A stretch of DNA of 64,000 nucleotides. It comes from Bradyrhizobium sp. LTSP849. Its GTDB lineage: Bacteria; Pseudomonadota; Alphaproteobacteria; Rhizobiales; Xanthobacteraceae. Below, in pieces: positions 57,950 to 64,000 of this stretch. Under the pieces are notes generated by a model. It searched no databases, was not told the origin of the DNA, and saw only the letters and a list, made by a program, of their open reading frames with translations. Both the position numbers and the translations under genes were made by a program. The DNA is taken from contig NZ_JYMR01000018.1 of NCBI RefSeq assembly GCF_000938255.1, positions 321,001-385,000 of the forward strand, given 5' to 3'. Numbering within the stretch: position 1 is the stretch's first letter; the number at the start of each line of letters is the position of its first letter.

Positions 57950-58909
57950 TCAGCCGAGATCGGCCGCCGCGATCCAGAACACCTCGCCCTCGGATTCCTC
58001 GGTGTCGAGCCAGAGCAGCGGCAGTTCCGGGAAGGCCTCGTCGACCAAGTCGCGGCCGCGGCCGATCTCGCAGATGAGGCCGCCGTCCGGCGTGAGACGG
58101 TCGGGCGCATCGCGCAGGATGCGGCGGACCACGTCGAGGCCGTCGGCGCCACCGTCGAAGGCGAGCTTCGGTTCGGCCCGGCATTCCGGCGGCAGCGCCG
58201 CCATGCCTTCCGCGTCGACGTAAGGCGGGTTGGTGATGATCAGGTCGTAACGTGCATCGCCGAGCGGCGCGAACAAATCGCCGCGATAGAGCGTGATGCG
58301 CTCATCGAGCCCGTGCTCCCCGACATTACGTGTCGCAACCTCGAACGCGCCCTTGGAGATGTCGACCGCATCGACGGCGGCGTTCGGGAAATGATGCGCG
58401 GCAAGGATCGCCAGACACCCGGATCCGGTGCAGAGATCGAGCACGCGCTCGATGGACGAGGGATCGTCGATCAGCGAGCCAGCCTCGCCATCGCCGCCGA
58501 AATGCGACTCCAGCAATTCGCCGATGAAGGAGCGCGGAACGATGACGCGCTCGTCGACATAGAAGGGCAGGCCGCGCATGTAGATCTTGTTGACGAGATA
58601 GGCGGCCGGTTTGCGCGTGGTGACGCGCTTGTGGATGAGATCGAGGATGGTCTTGCCTTCCGCCGCCGTGACGCGCGCGTGGGCAAAGGTCTCGAACTGG
58701 TCGGGATGCAGATGCAGCGCTTCGCAGACCAGGAAGGCCGCTTCCGCGACGGGGTCGGTGGTGCCATGGGCAAAGGCGAGCTTGGCCTCCGTGAAGCGGC
58801 TCACCGCGTAGCGGACGAAATCGAGCAGCGTCAGAAGCTCGCCACGGCCGACCTTGGCGAGTTTTGGCGCGGCGCGGCTGCGCGCGGTCTTTTTGGATGC
58901 TCTTGCCAT
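57950..58909 (-). CDS. prmB: 50S ribosomal protein L3 glutamine methyltransferase
   Basis: A 319-residue methyltransferase that modifies a glutamine of ribosomal protein L3. The N-terminal helical part leads to the Rossmann domain with VLDLCTGSGCLAILAA and the catalytic NPPY in DLIITNPPYVD. A PrmC (release-factor) role is less likely given the order and N-terminus. The start shares one base with the moaE stop. Confidence 0.9.
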   Translation of the reverse strand: MARASKKTARSRAAPKLAKVGRGELLTLLDFVRYAVSRFTEAKLAFAHGTTDPVAEAAFLVCEALHLHPDQFETFAHARVTAAEGKTILDLIHKRVTTRKPAAYLVNKIYMRGLPFYVDERVIVPRSFIGELLESHFGGDGEAGSLIDDPSSIERVLDLCTGSGCLAILAAHHFPNAAVDAVDISKGAFEVATRNVGEHGLDERITLYRGDLFAPLGDARYDLIITNPPYVDAEGMAALPPECRAEPKLAFDGGADGLDVVRRILRDAPDRLTPDGGLICEIGRGRDLVDEAFPELPLLWLDTEESEGEVFWIAAADLG

Positions 58910-59391
58910 CAGGATCGGGTCCAGCGAGCGGCGGCCTCGTCGTCGCGGGCCCGGGCCTCGACCCAGCCGGTGCCGGTGGCGCTCTCTTCCTTCTTCCAGA
59001 ACGGTGCGCTGGTCTTGAGGTAATCCATCAAGAACTCGGCCGCCTCGAACGCCGCTTTGCGGTGTTGCGAGGCGGTCAGCACCAGCACGATGTTCTGGCC
59101 GGGCATGAAGCGGCCGACGCGGTGAATGATGGTGACGCCGTTGAGCGGCCAGCGCGAAATGGCCTCGTCGACATGGCGCTTGATCTCGTCCTCGGCCATC
59201 CCTGGATAATGCTCGAGCGTGAGCGCTGAAATCTTCGCGCTGTCCTCGTCGGCGCGGCAGATGCCGGAGAAGCTCACGACCGCGCCGATATCGGTGCGGC
59301 TCCTGGTCAGGCCCGCGATTTCGCGCGCGATGTCGAAATCGTCTTCCTGGATACGGATGGTTACGGCGCCGGCGGTGGCAGGGGAGGTCAT
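58909..59391 (-). CDS. moaE: molybdopterin synthase catalytic subunit
   Basis: A 160-residue subunit that with MoaD converts precursor Z to molybdopterin. The conserved blocks LEHYPGMAEDEIKRHVDEA, IIHRVGRF and FLMDYLKTSAPFWKKE include the active-site Lys residues. It is downstream of moaD by four bases. Length is typical. Confidence 0.96.
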   Translation of the reverse strand: MTSPATAGAVTIRIQEDDFDIAREIAGLTRSRTDIGAVVSFSGICRADEDSAKISALTLEHYPGMAEDEIKRHVDEAISRWPLNGVTIIHRVGRFMPGQNIVLVLTASQHRKAAFEAAEFLMDYLKTSAPFWKKEESATGTGWVEARARDDEAAARWTRS

Positions 59392-59395
59392 GGGC

Positions 59396-59647
59396 CTAGC
59401 CGCCGGTCATCGGCGGGAAGAACGCGATCTCGCGGGCGCCGGCGATCGCGGCGTCCGACTTGACGTGGGTATGGTCGATCGCGGCGCGGATGACCTTCGG
59501 CTTCTCGAACGCATAGGCGTAGGCCTCGCTCCGGCCGGACAGCCAGGCGATCAGCTCCTCCACGGTGCGCACGCTTCCCGGAGGCTCGATGGTCTCCTCG
59601 GCCATGCCGATGCGCTCGCGCACCCAGGCGAAGTATTTCAGCTTCAT
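59396..59647 (-). CDS. moaD: molybdopterin synthase sulfur carrier subunit
   Basis: An 83-residue ubiquitin-like protein that carries sulfur as a C-terminal thiocarboxylate. The C-terminus FFPPMTGG ends in the required Gly-Gly. Its ATG overlaps the pgsA stop by four bases, and moaE follows directly, so the pair is co-translated. Confidence 0.95.
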   Translation of the reverse strand: MKLKYFAWVRERIGMAEETIEPPGSVRTVEELIAWLSGRSEAYAYAFEKPKVIRAAIDHTHVKSDAAIAGAREIAFFPPMTGG

Positions 59648-60261
59648 CCCTCATCCTCCTTGATGAGGTGATGGATGCCGGCACGGAAATAGTCGTAGCC
59701 GGTGTACATGGTGAGGATGGCCGAGGCCCACAGCAGCGCCAGTCCGATCATCGAGACGATCGGCACCACCTCGTCGCCGGCCGGGCCAGCGAGCAGGAAG
59801 CCGATCGCAACGAGCTGAACCGTCGTCTTCCACTTGGCAAGGTTGGTCACGGGCACGCTGACGCGCAGCGCGGCGAGATATTCCCGCAGGCCCGAGACCA
59901 GGATCTCGCGGCACAGGATCACGATGGCGGCCCACAGCGACCAGCCATGGATGATGCCGTCGGCAGCCAGCATCAGCAGGCAGGATGCGACCAGCAGCTT
60001 GTCGGCGATCGGGTCGAGCATCCGGCCGAACGCCGATTGCTGATTCCAGATCCGCGCGTAATAGCCGTCGAGGTAATCGGTCACTGCGGCCGCGATGAAA
60101 ATGGCGACCGCGACCCAGCGCAGCCACAGCGGCTGATCCAGAATCGACTGCGCATAGATGCAGCCGACCACGACCGGGATCGCGGCGATCCGGCCATAGG
60201 TCAGCATGTTCGGGAGGGACATCGCGCGGCTGGTTGTCCCTCGTGTCGTGGCGATGTTCAT
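59644..60261 (-). CDS. pgsA: CDP-diacylglycerol-glycerol-3-phosphate phosphatidyltransferase
   Basis: A 205-residue integral membrane enzyme that makes phosphatidylglycerophosphate. The CDP-alcohol motif D-x2-D-G-x2-A-R...G-x3-D-x3-D is visible in DYLDGYYAR then GRMLDPIAD. Four to six hydrophobic helices follow. The ATG at 60261 is chosen; ATG 60222 is an alternative. It follows uvrC and overlaps moaD. Confidence 0.94.
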   Translation of the reverse strand: MNIATTRGTTSRAMSLPNMLTYGRIAAIPVVVGCIYAQSILDQPLWLRWVAVAIFIAAAVTDYLDGYYARIWNQQSAFGRMLDPIADKLLVASCLLMLAADGIIHGWSLWAAIVILCREILVSGLREYLAALRVSVPVTNLAKWKTTVQLVAIGFLLAGPAGDEVVPIVSMIGLALLWASAILTMYTGYDYFRAGIHHLIKEDEG

Positions 60262-60357
60262 CCGTCCTACCAATACCGCTGTGGCCTGAAGGTCAACTAT
60301 CCCGCTCCCAAATGGGGTGCGGCATGCGACGACCATATGACCGCGGCTCCCTTTAGT

Positions 60358-62421
60358 TCACCCCGGCTGGGGATGGAAATAGTCGAAAATCCTGCGAGCG
60401 CTCTCGGCGCTCACCCCCGGAACCTTGCCAAGATCGGCGATCGAGGCCCGTTCGATCTCCTTCAGGGTTCCGAAATGATGCAACAAGGCACGTTTGCGTG
60501 ACGGGCCGATGCCCGGAATCTCCTGCAAACCGGCCTCGCGGATGTCCTTCTTGCGCAGCTTGCGGTGCGAGCCGATGACGAAGCGGTGGGCCTCGTCCCG
60601 CAGCCGCTGGATGAAATAGAGCACGGGGTCGCGCGGCTCCAGCTTGATCGCCTCGCGCTCCGGCATGAACAGGGTCTCGCGGCCGGCATCCCGGTCCGGT
60701 CCCTTGGCCACCGACATCAGCGACACCTGGGTCAGCCCGAGATTTGTAAAAATCTCCCGAACGGCGTTGAGCTGGCCTCGGCCGCCGTCGATGACCACGA
60801 GATCGGGCCATTGCGGGAAGTCGTCGTCCTTGGCCTTGGTCGCACCGTCTTCGGGCGGATTGATCAGGCGCTTGAAGCGGCGCTCCAGCACCTCGCGCAT
60901 CATTCCGTAGTCGTCGCCGGGCGCGAGCCCTTCCGACTTGATGTTGAACTTGCGGTACTGGTTCTTCACGAAACCATCCGGACCGGCGACGATCATGGCG
61001 CCGACCGCATTGGTGCCCTGGATGTGGCTGTTGTCGTAGACCTCGATGCGCTTCGGCGGATGCGGCAGGCTGAGCGTCGTCGCCATCGCGTCGAGCAGGC
61101 GGCTCTGGGTCGCGGTATCGGCGAGCTTGCGGCCCAAAGCCTCGCGCGCATTGGTCAGGGCGTGGGTGACAAGCTCCTTCTTCTCGCCGCGCTTCGGCGT
61201 GGAGACCTCGATCTTGTGGCCGGCCTTGATCGACAAGGCGTTTTCGAGCAGCTCGCTCTCCTCGATCTCGTGCGAGAGCAGGATGTTCCTTGGCGGCGGC
61301 TTGTCGTCGTAGAACTGGGCGAGGAAGGAGCCGAGCACCTCTTCCGGCGTAAAGGTCTTCTCTGCCCGCGGGAAATAAGCGCGGTTGCCCCAGTTCTGGC
61401 CGGTGCGGAAGAAGAATACTTCGACGCAGGAGAAGCCACCGTCCTGGTGGATGGCGAACACGTCGGCTTCCTCCACCGTGCGCGGATTGATGCCCTGCTG
61501 CGACTGGATCGCCGAGAGCGCAGCGAGGCGGTCGCGGTAGAGCGCCGCGCTCTCGAATTCGAGCTCGCCGGAGGCCTTCTCCATCTCGCCCGCGAGCTCC
61601 TGCTTCACCGCCTGGCTCTTGCCGGACAGGAAGTCGGTCGCCTCGCGCACCAGCGTCGTATAGCCGGGGAAGTCGATCTCGCGGGTGCAGGGGCCGGCGC
61701 AGCGGCGGATCTGGTAGAGCAGGCAGGGCCGCGAGCGGCTCTCGAAGAAGGAATCGGTGCAGGAGCGGATCAGGAACGCGCGCTGCAACGCCGTGATGGT
61801 GCGGTTGACCGCGCCGGCGGAGGCGAACGGGCCGAAATAACGCCCGGGGCGGCTCTGCGCGCCGCGATGCTTCAGGATCTGCGGCGCCCAATGGTCGCCA
61901 GTGATCAGGATGTAGGGAAACGACTTGTCGTCGCGGAGCTGCACGTTGAAGCGCGGGCGGAGCTGCTTGATGAGGTTGGCCTCGAGCAGCAGCGCCTCGG
62001 TCTCGGTCGTGGTCGAGACGATCTCCACGGAGACTGTCGCCGCGATCATGCGCAGGATGCGCGCCGGCTGCGGCGCACTGAGGCGCGCGTAGTTGGACAG
62101 GCGCTTTTTGACGTTCTTGGCCTTGCCGACATAGAGCACGTCGCTGTTCGCAGCGAGCATGCGGTAGACGCCGGGCGAGGTCGGGGCGAGCCGGACCGCA
62201 CGCTCGATCGCCTCATGGCCGGTCGCCAATGGCTCTTCGCCGACCGCGCCCGTCTCTTCCAGGATGTCCGGCAGCCGCGCATCGTCCTCGTCGTCGCCGC
62301 TCGCGGTGGCGGGATCGAGGTCCGGCGGCGTCAGCCCCTCGGGCAGGGCGTCCGGTGCGGTGCCGCGCGGCGATTTGCGCGCGCGCGCGTCGTCCGGATT
62401 GTCGGGGGAATCGTGAACCAT
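60358..62421 (-). CDS. uvrC: excinuclease ABC subunit C
   Basis: A 687-residue nuclease that makes both incisions in nucleotide excision repair. The N-terminal GIY-YIG part (SPGVYRML, then [18 protein letters not shown]) is present, as are the UvrB-binding and C-terminal RNase H-like and helix-hairpin-helix parts ([13 protein letters not shown]). A poorly conserved acidic extension of about 75 residues precedes the core. It begins the run uvrC-pgsA-moaD-moaE-prmB. Confidence 0.96.
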   Translation of the reverse strand: MVHDSPDNPDDARARKSPRGTAPDALPEGLTPPDLDPATASGDDEDDARLPDILEETGAVGEEPLATGHEAIERAVRLAPTSPGVYRMLAANSDVLYVGKAKNVKKRLSNYARLSAPQPARILRMIAATVSVEIVSTTTETEALLLEANLIKQLRPRFNVQLRDDKSFPYILITGDHWAPQILKHRGAQSRPGRYFGPFASAGAVNRTITALQRAFLIRSCTDSFFESRSRPCLLYQIRRCAGPCTREIDFPGYTTLVREATDFLSGKSQAVKQELAGEMEKASGELEFESAALYRDRLAALSAIQSQQGINPRTVEEADVFAIHQDGGFSCVEVFFFRTGQNWGNRAYFPRAEKTFTPEEVLGSFLAQFYDDKPPPRNILLSHEIEESELLENALSIKAGHKIEVSTPKRGEKKELVTHALTNAREALGRKLADTATQSRLLDAMATTLSLPHPPKRIEVYDNSHIQGTNAVGAMIVAGPDGFVKNQYRKFNIKSEGLAPGDDYGMMREVLERRFKRLINPPEDGATKAKDDDFPQWPDLVVIDGGRGQLNAVREIFTNLGLTQVSLMSVAKGPDRDAGRETLFMPEREAIKLEPRDPVLYFIQRLRDEAHRFVIGSHRKLRKKDIREAGLQEIPGIGPSRKRALLHHFGTLKEIERASIADLGKVPGVSAESARRIFDYFHPQPG

Positions 62422-62541
62422 GGGACGAATTTAGGCGCTGAGGGTGCCGATTTGAAGTTCCGGCAATGCCGCACGCACAGGATGGCGGCCGCAGTTCCCG
62501 GTAACGCTTCCTTAAGTCTGTTAACAGCGCGGTAACGGGTC

Positions 62542-62557
62542 TTAACAGGCCTTTAAC
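62542..62557 (+). promoter_or_regulatory. perfect CtrA-type site upstream of the beta-barrel gene
   Basis: TTAA-CAGGCCT-TTAAC is an exact match to the CtrA consensus TTAA-N7-TTAAC. It ends 115 bp before the outer-membrane protein ATG. Several other TTAA half-sites (TTAAGTCTGTTAAC just upstream) cluster beside it. CtrA is the alphaproteobacterial cell-cycle regulator. The match is seen; regulation is inference. Confidence 0.65.
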
Positions 62558-62671
62558 TTAAAACTCTCGATAAATCTTACGCGAAAAGTTCTTGGTTCCG
62601 TAACCATGCGGTTTTGCCTTGCGCGGCGGTGCAGGCATCGCACGGGGTGGTAGTTGCGTTGGAGAGTACCC

Positions 62672-63295
62672 ATGAAGAGGTTCGTTGTGGGCGCAGCCGC
62701 GTTGGTTGCAGCCGGCTGGACAGCTTCGGCAGAGGCCGCCGATCTTAGTTACGGGCAGCGTGCGCCCTATACCGTCAATCAGCCGCTCAATTCCTATAGC
62801 TGGGCCGGCCCCTATATCGGCGCCAATGTCGGCTACGAGTGGGGCTCGGTGAGCAACACGCCCGTGAAGCCCTCCGGCTTCGTCGGCGGCGTGCAGGCCG
62901 GCTACAATTTCCAGAGCGGCCCGTGGGTATTCGGCGTCGAGGGTGACATCCAGGCCGCTGGTGCCGACGACACTTTCGCGCCGTGGAAGTTCTCCAATCC
63001 ATGGTTCGGCACCTTGCGCGGCCGCGCTGGCTACGCCTTCAGCAACGTCCTGTTCTACGGCACCGCCGGCCTCGCCTTCGGCGAACTCCGCGCGCAGACC
63101 TTCGGCTGGACGGAGTCGCACACCACCGCCGGCTGGACCGCCGGTGTTGGCGCGGAAGTCGGCTTCGCGCCGAACTGGAGCGCGAAGCTCGAATACCTCT
63201 ACATCGATCTGTCGACGAGCCAGTTCGCAATTACAGGCGTGTCAAACGGCTATAGCGCCAGCGTTGTGCGCGCAGGCGTGAACTATCACTTCTGA
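62672..63295 (+). CDS. outer-membrane beta-barrel protein (Omp25-like)
   Basis: A 207-residue porin-like protein with a signal peptide (1-21, ends AEAA). The mature part alternates short aromatic beta-strands (SWAGPYIGANVGYEWG, FVGGVQAGYNFQ, and so on) and ends VVRAGVNYHF, the C-terminal Phe typical of outer-membrane barrels. The family includes Omp25/Omp31 of Brucella. GGAGAG precedes the ATG at 62672. A strong terminator follows. A perfect CtrA site lies in its upstream region. Confidence 0.92.
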   Translation: MKRFVVGAAALVAAGWTASAEAADLSYGQRAPYTVNQPLNSYSWAGPYIGANVGYEWGSVSNTPVKPSGFVGGVQAGYNFQSGPWVFGVEGDIQAAGADDTFAPWKFSNPWFGTLRGRAGYAFSNVLFYGTAGLAFGELRAQTFGWTESHTTAGWTAGVGAEVGFAPNWSAKLEYLYIDLSTSQFAITGVSNGYSASVVRAGVNYHF

Positions 63296-63327
63296 TAGGC
63301 GAATAAGAAAATACCGGACAACAGCCT

Positions 63328-63355
63328 CCCGGCCGCTCGCGGCCGGGATTTTTTT
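63328..63355. terminator. intrinsic terminator after the beta-barrel gene
   Basis: CCCGGCCG and CGGCCGGG pair around CTCG, followed by A and seven T. It ends the outer-membrane protein transcript. Confidence 0.92.
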
Positions 63356-63382
63356 GCGCCAGATTTTTTTGAGTGAGGCCCG

Positions 63383-63598
63383 CTAGGAGAGGATCACTAA
63401 ATTGACCGCCTTTGGCCCCTTCCCCTTCTTGTCCGGTTCGACCTCGAATGTGATACGCTGTCCTTCGGCAAGATCCTTCAGTCCCGCTCGCTCCACAGCG
63501 GTGATGTGAACGAAGACATCGCGACCGCCGTCGTCCGGTTTGATAAAGCCGTAGCCGCGCTCGCCGTTAAAGAACTTGACCGTTCCCGTCATGGCCAT
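63383..63598 (-). CDS. cold-shock-domain protein
   Basis: A 71-residue CspA-type RNA/DNA chaperone. RNP1 is GYGFIKP and RNP2 is DVFVHITAV. GGGGGAG precedes the ATG at 63598; the upstream in-frame extension is not needed. The 250-bp spacer in front (to rlmJ) could be a long leader as found in other csp mRNAs; a short GC hairpin near 63655-63677 is visible. Which of several csp paralogues it is cannot be told. Confidence 0.93.
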   Translation of the reverse strand: MAMTGTVKFFNGERGYGFIKPDDGGRDVFVHITAVERAGLKDLAEGQRITFEVEPDKKGKGPKAVNLVILS

Positions 63599-63848
63599 CG
63601 GGAAACTCCCCCTCATTGCTCCTCCGCCACAACGCAGACGCGCGTCGCGGCATGACCGGGCCTTACGAAGCCCGGGAGCTGGCCATCCTTGGGCAGACCA
63701 TTCGGTCCGACTGGATCTTTCTTAGGCCTTCACTCCGCCGCAACCATTCGCGGAAGCGGAACGTAAAGCCAGTCACGGAAACAGCATAATACGGTTCTTT
63801 GCAGATTGACTACGGTTACTGCATATTTTTCCCAAGAATGCCGGAGTG

Positions 63849-64000
63849 TTACGGCTTCGGCACCTCTAATCGGAATCTGGCAGCGCCGCCCTGGCCGAGC
63901 GGCATTTCCAGCTCGGGCAGGATCGTCTTCAGCTCGCCTTGCAGCGTATAGGGCGGATTGACGATCAACAGCCCGGTGGACGTGAGCGGTGCGCCGTCAA
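63849..64000 (-). CDS. rlmJ: 23S rRNA (adenine2030-N6)-methyltransferase, C-terminal part
   Basis: The last 50 residues of an enzyme that runs off the right edge. TSTGLLIVNPPYTLQGELKTILPEL matches the RlmJ (formerly DUF519) C-terminal block, with NPPY as the catalytic motif in the variant used by this family. The rest, including the start, lies outside the window. Identification rests on this short segment and is good but not certain. Confidence 0.8.
   Translation of the reverse strand, partial: DGAPLTSTGLLIVNPPYTLQGELKTILPELEMPLGQGGAARFRLEVPKP

Noticed and set aside
63655..63677. Hairpin in the cold-shock gene leader as an RNA thermosensor
   Set aside because: The stem is short and bulged; without the mapped 5' end the claim would be guesswork.

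Overview
The window is high-GC, densely packed chromosomal DNA from an alphaproteobacterium, most likely Bradyrhizobium or a close relative in the Nitrobacteraceae. The assignment rests on protein content and gene order rather than on any rRNA, because no rRNA or tRNA gene was seen. Pointers include a HisG/HisZ pair, uvrC-pgsA-moaD-moaE, a fluoroacetate-dehalogenase homologue very close to the Rhodopseudomonas palustris enzyme, DUF2076/DUF2093/DUF4170 proteins, CtrA-like TTAA motifs, and dispersed palindromes such as GTAGGGTGGGCAAAGC and GTAGCCCGGATG. No transposase, integrase, CRISPR array or prophage structural gene was found.

Layout. 0-12 kb: the 5' end of groES with a CIRCE operator, a lipoprotein, a CheZ-type phosphatase, an L,D-transpeptidase, a DUF2076 protein, a deacetylase/glycosyltransferase pair, hisZ-hisG, an unfamiliar Cys/His protein, rsmE, a secreted protein and ubiA. 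12-20 kb: pmbA/tldE, a CysQ-like phosphatase, DUF4170, a DUF374 acyltransferase, waaA and lpxK form one tight, overlapping run that ends in lipid A/Kdo assembly. 20-24.4 kb: an intergenic zone of palindromic repeats with a tiny secreted-protein gene, xseA, and a three-gene operon (hydrolase, membrane protein, winged-helix regulator) behind a striking double palindrome. 24.4-28.7 kb: an AT-richer accessory island with a HEPN-like protein, three uncharacterised genes, a 38-residue membrane peptide and a TIR-domain protein. 28.7-36.5 kb: purD, fluoroacetate dehalogenase-like hydrolase, tadA, an rluB with a very long disordered N-terminus, rsmD and an endonuclease-type mutL. 36.5-44.8 kb: a ribbon-helix-helix protein, a GMC dehydrogenase / gamma subunit / glyoxalase / cytochrome c cluster, arfB, an active-plus-inactive M16 peptidase pair and a secreted protein. 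44.8-53.5 kb: lspA, ileS, a RES-Xre toxin-antitoxin pair, ribF, cheY, a HAD protein and a degenerate EAL protein. 53.5-64 kb: a soluble CadC-type regulator facing a methyltransferase, a YihY/holin-like pair, the uvrC-pgsA-moaD-moaE-prmB run, an outer-membrane beta-barrel behind a perfect CtrA site, a cold-shock protein and the 3' end of rlmJ.

The most unusual item is the TIR protein in the 24-28 kb island. Its last eight residues, DDDDDIPF, contain the acidic tip by which single-stranded-DNA-binding protein (SSB) recruits repair and replication enzymes. A TIR effector wearing an SSB-type tail, next to a HEPN-like gene, is a credible candidate for an undescribed defence arrangement. That reading is inference from sequence alone.
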